Source of the DNA: a bacterium
Lineage (GTDB): Bacteria > SZUA-182 > DTGQ01
NCBI GenBank assembly: GCA_023512255.1
Contig: JAILZY010000104.1
Coordinates: 1 to 11,755 of the forward strand
Length of the DNA stretch: 11,755 bases
Direction of reading: 5' to 3'
A model generated the notes under the pieces. It did no database searches, was not told where the DNA came from, and saw only the letters and a list, made by a program, of their open reading frames with translations. Below, in pieces: positions 6,955 to 11,755 of the stretch. The translations under genes were made by a program, and so were the position numbers. The stretch's first letter is position 1, and each line of letters opens with the position of its first letter.

Positions 6955-7016
6955 TAAAAGTGTCGGTAGTGAAAAGAGTTGCCCCCCTGTTTTAGCTTGG
7001 TTCTCAAAATAATGAA

Positions 7017-7045
7017 TTGACTTTTTGAGGCAGCTTTATTATGAT
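7017..7045 (+). promoter_or_regulatory. Strong promoter of tRNA-Arg
   Basis: TTGACT (7017-7022), a 17-bp spacer and TATGAT (7040-7045) give a near-consensus sigma70 promoter. Transcription would start near 7052, about 56 nt before the tRNA. An imperfect duplication (GATAAAGCTACTA twice, 7060-7100) fills the leader. Confidence 0.6.
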
Positions 7046-7107
7046 AAATCCACTACTTGGATAAAGCTACTACTTATCATGACTTTGATAAAGCTACTAT
7101 TTGTCAT

Positions 7108-7180
7108 GCGCCTGTAGCTCAGGGGATAGAGCGCAGCGCTCCGGACGCTGAAGCCGAAGGTTCGAGTCCTTCCAGGCGCA
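7108..7180 (+). tRNA. tRNA-Arg (anticodon CCG)
   Basis: This is a 73-nt cloverleaf. The acceptor stem is GCGCCTG/CAGGCGC with discriminator A; the D arm contains GCTCAGGGGATAGAGC. The anticodon stem CAGCG/CGCTG encloses the loop CTCCGGA, with anticodon CCG reading CGG Arg codons. The T arm contains GGTTCGAGTCC. The 3' CCA is not encoded. Confidence 0.95.
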
Positions 7181-7201
7181 TAAAATCACCCTTCACTTCC
7201 C

Positions 7202-7280
7202 CCCTTACGCTTTAGGGTAAAAAGCACTAGCTGGCAGGTACACCAGGCTGGTAGGCTCACTTCTCCCTTACGCTTTAGGG
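7202..7280 (+). repeat. Pair of CCCTTACGCTTTAGGG repeats after tRNA-Arg
   Basis: The 16-mer CCCTTACGCTTTAGGG occurs at 7202-7217 and again, perfectly, at 7265-7280, each followed by an A-run (TAAAAA, GAAAAA). Each copy can form a weak CCCT/AGGG hairpin. No plus-strand T-run follows, so a terminator role for the tRNA is doubtful. The rest of 7281-7660 is low-complexity AT-rich sequence with small duplications (CTCAATAAAAACAA twice near 7331-7360; TTTTGGTATCTTT twice near 7632-7660). I see no gene in it. Confidence 0.45.
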
Positions 7281-7662
7281 GAAAAACCTAATCTATCTTC
7301 TCTAAGACTATCTTCTCTCAATAACTCAATTCTCAATAAAAACAATCTCAATAAAAACAAAGACAAGATGATAGATTTCCCGCCTTCCCCTTATTTCCCA
7401 CTCCATTTTTGCTTCCCTATAAATCTTTGGCAGCAGGATTTGTTACTGGAGTATAGCATAAAAAAAGACAAAGGGTTATCAAACCGACAAATCAAGTTAA
7501 ATATCACACTCTTATATCCCACTTTTGCCTTTTTGCTCTCATCTTGCCTTTTCGCTTTCATTCTCCTCCTTTTGAGTAATAATGCTTTTTAGTAATAATG
7601 ACTTTGGAATGTTAGGAACATATTCTTTTGTTTTGGTATCTTTTTTCTTTTGGTATCTTTGC

Positions 7663-7690
7663 TTGTATTTTCAGAGAAACGGATTATAAT
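7663..7690 (+). promoter_or_regulatory. Promoter of the small exported protein gene
   Basis: TTGTAT (7663-7668), a 16-bp spacer and a perfect TATAAT (7685-7690) are seen. Transcription would start near 7697, immediately at the AAAGGAG ribosome site, giving a leader of about 16 nt. This placement supports translation from 7713 rather than from an in-frame ATG at 7650, which would lie upstream of the transcript. Confidence 0.45.
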
Positions 7691-7712
7691 TAAATTAAAG
7701 GAGATGATTTAT

Positions 7713-8117
7713 ATGTCAAACAAATTCATCTTTACCTTATCTTTGACAATTTTTGCAATCTTAGCGGCCGCGTCTTTCTTCGTCGGCACTGCCTTGGCTC
7801 AGTTTTTCGGCACTCATACCTACGCTATCCGGGTGGGGAGTATAGAGCAGGGATACCTGACCGTTACTTTTAATCCAGATGGCACTATTTTGGGCAAGGC
7901 TCAGTTGTTAGGCCAAGGGCGGCAGCCGATTCCCCTGTCTGGCATTTATGGTGAGACAATATTTGTCATCAAATACACGCTGGAGGATGGCACTGAGGTT
8001 TTGGATCACTGCCGATTTATCTCCGAAGATGAATTTATTGGCTTTGAGCGCTATGTTGTTGATGGAGATATTAGGGGGATAACTAAGATCAGCGGACTTA
8101 AGAAAGATAATATCTAG
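7713..8117 (+). CDS. Small exported protein of unknown function
   Basis: I do not recognise this 134-residue protein. Residues 1-30 form a textbook signal peptide: MSNK, a hydrophobic core TLSLTIFAILAAASFFVG, then TALAQ with likely cleavage after ALA. The mature part (about 104 residues) has alternating hydrophobic/polar stretches (YAIRVGSIEQGYLTVTFNPDGTILGKAQLL) that suggest a small beta-rich domain, with one cysteine (C100). The mix of aromatic and acidic residues and absence of later hydrophobic spans suggest a periplasmic or secreted protein. AAAGGAG (7697-7703) sits 9 nt before ATG 7713, fixing the start. It appears to be a single-gene unit with its own promoter and a terminator downstream at 8396-8439. 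Confidence 0.75.
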   Translation: MSNKFIFTLSLTIFAILAAASFFVGTALAQFFGTHTYAIRVGSIEQGYLTVTFNPDGTILGKAQLLGQGRQPIPLSGIYGETIFVIKYTLEDGTEVLDHCRFISEDEFIGFERYVVDGDIRGITKISGLKKDNI

Positions 8118-8260
8118 GAAGTATAAATAATATCTAGGGAATACAAGATATTATCTTTATCTTAGAGTGTATTCATCTTAGAGCCTATTCCCCAAAACCC
8201 TATGCCGGTAAAAATGATCTTGCTTGCTTACTTATAACAAGGGAATTTTTGGACGGTGTC

Positions 8261-8383
8261 CTAAGTGGTTCTTTCGCTAAGTGCATAACACAAGTGCGCA
8301 GCGGATCAATTACGCTATCAATTGTAGGTGCGGACCTTGGCCCGCCGCAGCTTGCGCACTTTGTTAGCGAAAAGACCACTAAG
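8261..8383. repeat. 123-bp MITE-like element with ~33-bp inverted ends
   Basis: The left end CTAAGTGGTTCTTTCGCTAA (8261-8280) and the reverse complement of the right end (8351-8383, CTTAGTGGTCTTTTCGCTAA...) match closely, and both continue inward to AGTGCGCA-G. The left arm carries about 9 extra bases (GTGCATAAC). The interior is about 50 bp and includes a CAATT/AATTG inverted pair. There is no coding capacity. The left arm is shared with 5635-5666, so this looks like one member of a dispersed noncoding family. I cannot identify clean target-site duplications. The remaining sequence of 8118-8260 holds small duplications (AATATCTAGG, ATCTTAGAG) and no gene. Confidence 0.6.
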
Positions 8384-8395
8384 ATTGGGTAGGAT

Positions 8396-8439
8396 GATGC
8401 GGATTATGGACTTGCCCATAATCCGCATCGCTGTTTTTT
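8396..8439 (+). terminator. Intrinsic terminator
   Basis: GATGCGGATTATGG (8396-8409) and CCATAATCCGCATC (8416-8429) form a perfect 14-bp stem with the loop ACTTGC. GCTG and a run of six T residues (8434-8439) follow. It is properly oriented to end transcripts from the exported protein gene, about 280 nt downstream of its stop codon. The stem also works as a palindrome on the other strand, but there no T-run follows. Confidence 0.8.
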
Positions 8440-8556
8440 AGGCTTCGCTCTTATTTATTCAATGCCATGCTCACCAGAATAACAACAGAAAGAAACTTTC
8501 ATAATTGGGTAATTACTCATTTTTAACTATCTCGGATCTTGGAAATTAAATTTGGA

Positions 8557-8585
8557 TTGACAAACGAATTTGAATCTGCTATAAA
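8557..8585 (+). promoter_or_regulatory. Promoter of the tRNA-Gly/tRNA-Cys unit
   Basis: A perfect -35 TTGACA (8557-8562), a 17-bp spacer and -10 TATAAA (8580-8585) preceded by TGC make a strong extended promoter. Transcription would start near 8592, about 10 nt before the first tRNA. The two tRNAs are probably co-transcribed. Confidence 0.7.
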
Positions 8586-8601
8586 TTATCATATCTGAAA
8601 A

Positions 8602-8673
8602 GCGGGAATAGCTCAGCGGTAGAGCATCGCCTTGCCAAGGCGGTGGTCGCGGGTTCAAATCCCGTTTCCCGCT
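8602..8673 (+). tRNA. tRNA-Gly (anticodon GCC)
   Basis: This is a 72-nt cloverleaf. The acceptor stem is GCGGGAA/TTCCCGC with discriminator T; the D arm is GCTCAGCGGTAGAGC. The anticodon stem TCGCC/GGCGG (one T-G pair) encloses TTGCCAA with anticodon GCC. The T arm contains GGTTCAAATCC. CCA is not encoded; a pyrimidine-rich spacer of 22 bp separates it from tRNA-Cys. Confidence 0.96.
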
Positions 8674-8695
8674 CTTTTCTTTTTTTCTCAAACAA

Positions 8696-8763
<68 letters not shown>

Positions 8764-8767
<4 letters not shown>

Positions 8768-8997
8768 TCACTGGTTGGGAGGCTGCTCTAACCGGTGTTG
8801 GTGGGTGCCTTCAATAGGCGGCCCGATGCTCCTGTATTATCGTATCGCCTTCATTGGCCCGGCGGCTATCAACTCTATATTCGGATCTGCCACTTTTATA
8901 TTCTTCCTTAATATTATTCTTCTTCATATTATTTTTCGTATTTTTCGGGTCTGCCGCTTTATAGTACTACTTTCTAGCCGCTGCCTTCACTGCTCGG
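8764..8997 (+). repeat. GCCTTCA direct repeats spreading from the tRNA-Cys 3' end
   Basis: The last bases of tRNA-Cys and what follows, GCCTTCACTGG (8764-8774), recur in degenerate form as GCCTTCAATAGG (8808-8819), GCCTTCATTGG (8847-8857) and GCCTTCACTGCTCGG (8983-8997). Between them a second pair, TCGGATCTGCCACTTTTATA and TCGGGTCTGCCGCTTTATA (8881 and 8945), is 64 bp apart. No gene lies in 8768-8986. These may be degraded duplications or worn attachment-site copies. Confidence 0.4.
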
Positions 8998-9514
8998 CAA
9001 TGTAGGCGAATATTTTTTCGATCCGGCTGATAACCTCATCAATTGAAATAGCGGTAAAGCATTCTCGGCTCCGACATGAGCGACGATATTCAGGGGAACA
9101 AGGGGAGCAGGCGAGCCCTTTCCAGATAATTTCATTCCGCGCTCCAGCGCGCCCCGACCAGGCAAAGGGTTTGGTCGGTCCGAAAAGTATGATGCATGGC
9201 ACGCCTAGCGATGCAGCCAGCCTGCTTGTGCCTCCGTCCGGGCCGATAAACAGGTTACAAGAGCTTATGATCTCCCCTAATTTATCTAATTCCAATAGGC
9301 TGATCGTATTAGGTCTTTCTCCCTTCATCCGATCCGTAATCTCTTTTACATAATCCTGATCTGTTAAACCGGCTATGATCCAAATTTCAAAACCATAATC
9401 CTGCTGACATTTGCGAAGCAAATCCGCTGTCCGGTATGCAGGCCAAAATTTTTCCCCATATCCAATCCTTGGATTGAGAACAAGTTTTGGTTTACCAGTG
9501 CTGTGATTTTCCAT
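8987..9514 (-). CDS. C-terminal half of a GT9 (heptosyltransferase-like) glycosyltransferase
   Basis: This 175-residue product contains only the nucleotide-sugar-binding C-terminal domain of a glycosyltransferase family 9 enzyme; full enzymes are about 340-370 residues with two Rossmann-like domains. The family signature is clear at 91-116: GPDGGTSRLAASLGVPC followed by IILFGPTKP. A cysteine-bearing segment (C136, C139, C147, C152) matches the CxxC...C pattern of many GT9 C-termini. An N-terminal strand LVLNPRIGYGEKFWP corresponds to the start of the domain. A TAA stop lies in frame eight codons before ATG 9514, and no N-terminal domain is encoded upstream. AGGAAA lies 9 nt before the ATG, so the fragment could be translated. 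It is either a remnant or a stand-alone domain; without the acceptor-binding half, normal activity is unlikely. Confidence 0.75.
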   Translation of the reverse strand: MENHSTGKPKLVLNPRIGYGEKFWPAYRTADLLRKCQQDYGFEIWIIAGLTDQDYVKEITDRMKGERPNTISLLELDKLGEIISSCNLFIGPDGGTSRLAASLGVPCIILFGPTKPFAWSGRAGARNEIIWKGLACSPCSPEYRRSCRSRECFTAISIDEVISRIEKIFAYIAEQ

Positions 9515-9704
9515 GATGATGTTTCCTGCGCTAAATTAAAGCCCCTTATCTGGCTGGCTCTCGATCAACCAAAATGGAGCATAGTGGAATCATATACATT
9601 ATAATTATAATAATAATAAACTATAGATCATCCGTCCAGTTTAAAATAACTATCTTTCTAAAAATCAATATGTTCCGTGGTGATATAGCCTTCTTCTTCC
9701 AGGA

Positions 9705-9734
9705 TAAGTGCCCGGCCATAAAGATCTGTAACTT
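9705..9734 (+). repeat. Left copy of a diverged ~30-bp direct repeat
   Basis: TAAGTGCCCGGCCATAAAG and the following bases to AACTT recur at 11553-11583 (TAAGTGCCCGACCAATAAAG...AACTT) with one indel and a few substitutions. The two copies bracket the membrane-protein gene at 10219-11514. The region 9515-10218 has no convincing gene. It also holds a TAATAA microsatellite near 9605-9620 and many small duplications. Confidence 0.45.
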
Positions 9735-9742
9735 ACTCTTAG

Positions 9743-9767
9743 CAGCACAAGCGTCTCGCCTGTGCTG
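9743..9767. repeat. Short GC-rich palindrome
   Basis: CAGCACAAGCG (9743-9753) and CGCCTGTGCTG (9757-9767) form an 11-bp stem with one mismatch and the loop TCT. This kind of sequence is common among dispersed intergenic palindromes in many bacteria. No T-run follows, so no terminator is claimed. Confidence 0.45.
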
Positions 9768-9788
9768 GACAAACGAGGTGCTTATCTT

Positions 9789-9863
9789 ATCCTAACCAAT
9801 ATAATTATCCTAACCAATATCCTAACCAATGAGGTTATAGTTTACCAATAAGGTTATAGTTTA
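9789..9863. repeat. Cluster of short tandem duplications
   Basis: ATCCTAACCAAT occurs three times (9789-9800, 9807-9818, 9819-9830), then AGGTTATAGTTTA occurs twice (9832-9844, 9851-9863). The units are near perfect, implying recent duplication. They lie in the gene-free stretch before the membrane-protein gene. Confidence 0.6.
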
Positions 9864-10179
9864 TTATGGTCGAATAACTAGGAGAGTCGTGAAAGGGGAG
9901 GGCAGTCAACCCATAAATCCGAAATTGCTGGAGAGCTAAATTGGTATATACTAATTCAAGTTAGGTTTTGATTGGCATGAATATTGATAATCACGTTAAT
10001 GAATATATATTATGGTAAGCCGAAGACAATACTGAAATAAACTATAAAAATAAACTATAAATTTTCACCAAAATAGTTGATAAAAATCATGCCTGGAAAA
10101 ACTAAAGTTGAAGCACTATAGGTATTGGTATTGATATATGAGGTAAATGAATCTTCGGATTTTGGGGCTTTGCAGCACC

Positions 10180-10209
10180 TTGCGAATAGTGCTTTAGATA
10201 TGGTATATT
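10180..10209 (+). promoter_or_regulatory. Possible promoter of the membrane-protein gene
   Basis: TTGCGA (10180-10185), an 18-bp spacer and TATATT (10204-10209) preceded by TGG form a moderate extended -10 promoter. The start of transcription would fall near 10216, just 3 nt before ATG 10219. That would make a nearly leaderless mRNA, which would also explain why no ribosome binding sequence is visible. Confidence 0.3.
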
Positions 10210-10218
10210 AGTCAAATT

Positions 10219-11514
10219 ATGATTCACGTGAATGAGGCGCCTGAGAAAAAATATACTCTATTTTTCTGGTGTTGTACATGCCTAGCCCTCGTTTTCACGC
10301 TGTCTTTCATTGTTACCTATCTGGATGATGTTCAAAGTGCTTTAGCTAATGCTAGGCAGCTAGCCGGCTATCTGGTTTTATTTATTCCCTTGAGCATCAG
10401 CCTATGGAAGGATTCAGAAGAGATTGGGCAGCAAGTTCTCCTATTTTATGGACTTTTGCTCATGTTCTGGGCCTATGGTCTGCTCCTTTCCATTGCTAGT
10501 TGGCTCTCTCTCGGGCTTGGGATTCTCTTTATGTGCGGCTGGATTCGATACTATGATGAAGACTGGTCATGTATTCTCTTTATGACCTTTCTCCTATGCT
10601 CTCTGCTCCTTGGAGAGACCTTGCCCCAGTTTGGCCTACGATTTATCGAAAACAAGGACCTAGTATGGGCTGGTTTATTTGACGAATTCCTTCACCTCCT
10701 GGCTGCCTTGCTGGTAATACTTCCCCTAATACTATCTGAAGAGAAGATGGCTAAGCGAGGGTATATGTTGTTTCTCATGATCCTGGCGGCGATACTAATT
10801 GATCTTGACCACATCAATCCCTTGCTTTTTTTCAGCACTGGTCGAGGAGTAGTTAGAGCAAGGACCGTAGCTCACAGTTTTCTCTTTGGTGGGCTTGCCT
10901 CTCTTCCCTTTTGGTTCCACCGGGATAAAAATTTTGGCCTGACATTTGTGCTGGCCCATTTTTCTCATATTCTCAGGGATTCCTATGGATCAGGACGGGT
11001 GCCTATGCTCTGGCCCCTATCCATCCAAAGATATCCAAAGATAGTGTATCCACTTGGTATGGTTATCTTATTCCTTATCTCTCTTGGTTTCCATTACCGA
11101 ACGTATAATCATGAGGAGGGATATAGACGAGTTACTCCTCGACAAATTTTCTGGGCTGTAAGTTTCGCCCTTCTGATAGGGGTAGGGATATTTTTTCTGA
11201 AAAGAATCCCTCCCTTGCAAATGCAAGTTTTGCCAAGTGTTCGATGGGCACAAAGGGGTGGCTTTCTTCTGCTCATTGGAGAAGTTCTTTTTCTTTCACT
11301 CTGGTTTCCTGACAAGGAAAACCCGAAATTCTCAAGCCCATACCCTAGCCCTTATCTTTTCTCTGGTGTCTGTTCTGGACTTGTGGCCGGAGTTGCCTAT
11401 ATTCTCTCAGCTGGCATGGTTACCTTACCTTACTTTCTGTTTCTCATAGCCCTTGTCGTTCTGCTCGTTATGATTGCTCGCTGCCAGCAGCAAGGGGTGC
11501 ATCTTTCGCCCTAG
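10219..11514 (+). CDS. Polytopic membrane protein with YdjM/DUF457-type metal-hydrolase motifs
   Basis: This 431-residue inner-membrane protein has about ten hydrophobic spans. Its middle carries the ordered polar motifs of the YdjM/DUF457 family (membrane-bound metal-dependent hydrolases): DEFLH (155-159), IDLDHINP (194-201), RTVAHS (215-220) and HFSHILRDSYGSGRVPMLWPL in parts (247-267). The conserved His/Asp residues would bind metal at the membrane. Family members are usually about 150-350 residues. Here about 150 residues with several spans precede the motif core and about 160 follow it. The substrate is unknown. YdjM itself is known as an E. coli SOS (LexA-regulated) gene, but I see no LexA box here. 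There is no ribosome binding sequence before ATG 10219 and no nearby alternative start. Codon use looks less GC-rich than fhs. Family assignment is probable, not certain. Confidence 0.7.
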   Translation: MIHVNEAPEKKYTLFFWCCTCLALVFTLSFIVTYLDDVQSALANARQLAGYLVLFIPLSISLWKDSEEIGQQVLLFYGLLLMFWAYGLLLSIASWLSLGLGILFMCGWIRYYDEDWSCILFMTFLLCSLLLGETLPQFGLRFIENKDLVWAGLFDEFLHLLAALLVILPLILSEEKMAKRGYMLFLMILAAILIDLDHINPLLFFSTGRGVVRARTVAHSFLFGGLASLPFWFHRDKNFGLTFVLAHFSHILRDSYGSGRVPMLWPLSIQRYPKIVYPLGMVILFLISLGFHYRTYNHEEGYRRVTPRQIFWAVSFALLIGVGIFFLKRIPPLQMQVLPSVRWAQRGGFLLLIGEVLFLSLWFPDKENPKFSSPYPSPYLFSGVCSGLVAGVAYILSAGMVTLPYFLFLIALVVLLVMIARCQQQGVHLSP

Positions 11515-11552
11515 AGGCCAATCTTCCTTGCGGCCACCGGCCAGCAGCAACG

Positions 11553-11583
11553 TAAGTGCCCGACCAATAAAGGTTTATAACTT
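11553..11583 (+). repeat. Right copy of the ~30-bp direct repeat
   Basis: This is the partner of 9705-9734, lying 38 bp after the stop of the membrane-protein gene. It begins TAAGTGCCCGACC and ends AACTT, as in the left copy. Confidence 0.45.
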
Positions 11584-11626
11584 GACATAATGGCGTAGCT
11601 ATAACCAAGTGAAATAATTATCCTGG

Positions 11627-11728
11627 CCAGAATGTTATAATCCTGAATCCAGAGCAAACACCTGAAAAGCTTTATATTAAAGCTTTATATTCCAGAATGT
11701 TAACTCACACATTTTGTGAAAGTTAACT
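11627..11728. repeat. Short duplications and an inverted repeat at the window end
   Basis: CCAGAATGTTA occurs at 11627 and 11692, and AAAGCTTTATATT occurs twice between 11666 and 11692. GTTAACTCACA (from 11699) and TGTGAAAGTTAAC (ending about 11728) form an imperfect inverted repeat. No gene is seen in 11515-11755. Confidence 0.45.
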
Positions 11729-11755
11729 GATTGATTTTAAAATGCAATCAAGCAT

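Noticed and set aside
7368-7592. 74-codon plus-strand frame after tRNA-Arg
   Set aside because: There is no ribosome site, the composition is low-complexity, the segment contains the local duplications, and there is no family resemblance.
7650-7712. Upstream in-frame start (ATG 7650) for the small exported protein
   Set aside because: It would put 21 residues ahead of a perfect signal peptide, has no ribosome site, and precedes the TATAAT promoter. ATG 7713 with AAAGGAG is better.
9574-9795. 73-codon plus-strand frame in the 9515-10218 spacer
   Set aside because: It begins in an ATAATAATA microsatellite and runs through a palindrome and repeat copy; there is no ribosome site.

Overview
The window looks like chromosomal DNA of an uncultured Gram-negative bacterium. 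A lipopolysaccharide-type (GT9-family) glycosyltransferase fragment, secreted proteins with classical signal peptides, sigma70-type promoters and an unusually long formate-tetrahydrofolate ligase (587 residues) would fit a Desulfobacterota-like anaerobe, but the taxonomic guess is weak. Genes are sparse. The spacers are long, AT-rich and full of short imperfect direct duplications.

Positions 86-3189 (minus strand) hold a complete diversity-generating retroelement (DGR), read from right to left. It comprises a clean promoter (3160-3189), a secreted DUF1566/C-type-lectin-fold target protein with its variable repeat VR at the C-terminus (2390-2524), the accessory gene avd (1943-2320), the template repeat TR (1616-1750) and the reverse transcriptase (86-1750). 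TR and VR are both 135 bp and differ at 15 positions. Thirteen of these are adenines in TR, the hallmark of adenine-specific mutagenic retrohoming. Two features stand out. First, the RT carries a C-terminal domain that closely resembles MutS domain I, the mismatch-reading domain, with an intact Phe-x-Glu motif. Second, the TR is not a separate noncoding spacer: it is in frame with the RT and has a ribosome binding site in front of its first ATG, so it appears to double as the RT's first 45 codons. In the expected cycle, RT and Avd would copy TR RNA with errors at A, the mutagenised cDNA would replace VR, and the exported target protein would gain a new binding face, at present dominated by tyrosine.

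Positions 3190-3809 separate the DGR from fhs. They hold an outward-facing promoter with a 5' stem-loop, then about 500 bp of degenerate repeats. fhs (3810-5573) encodes formate-tetrahydrofolate ligase of one-carbon metabolism.

Positions 5574-8600 hold a family 2 glycosyltransferase (minus strand), a tRNA-Arg(CCG) with a strong promoter, a small exported protein of unknown function, a 123-bp inverted-repeat (MITE-like) element and a very good intrinsic terminator.

Positions 8557-8767 hold a promoter followed by tRNA-Gly(GCC) and tRNA-Cys(GCA). Positions 8987-9514 (minus) encode only the C-terminal half of a GT9 glycosyltransferase. After about 700 bp of noncoding DNA comes a 431-residue polytopic membrane protein with YdjM/DUF457-type metal-hydrolase motifs (10219-11514), bracketed by a diverged 30-bp direct repeat. 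The last 240 bp are noncoding and repeat-bearing.
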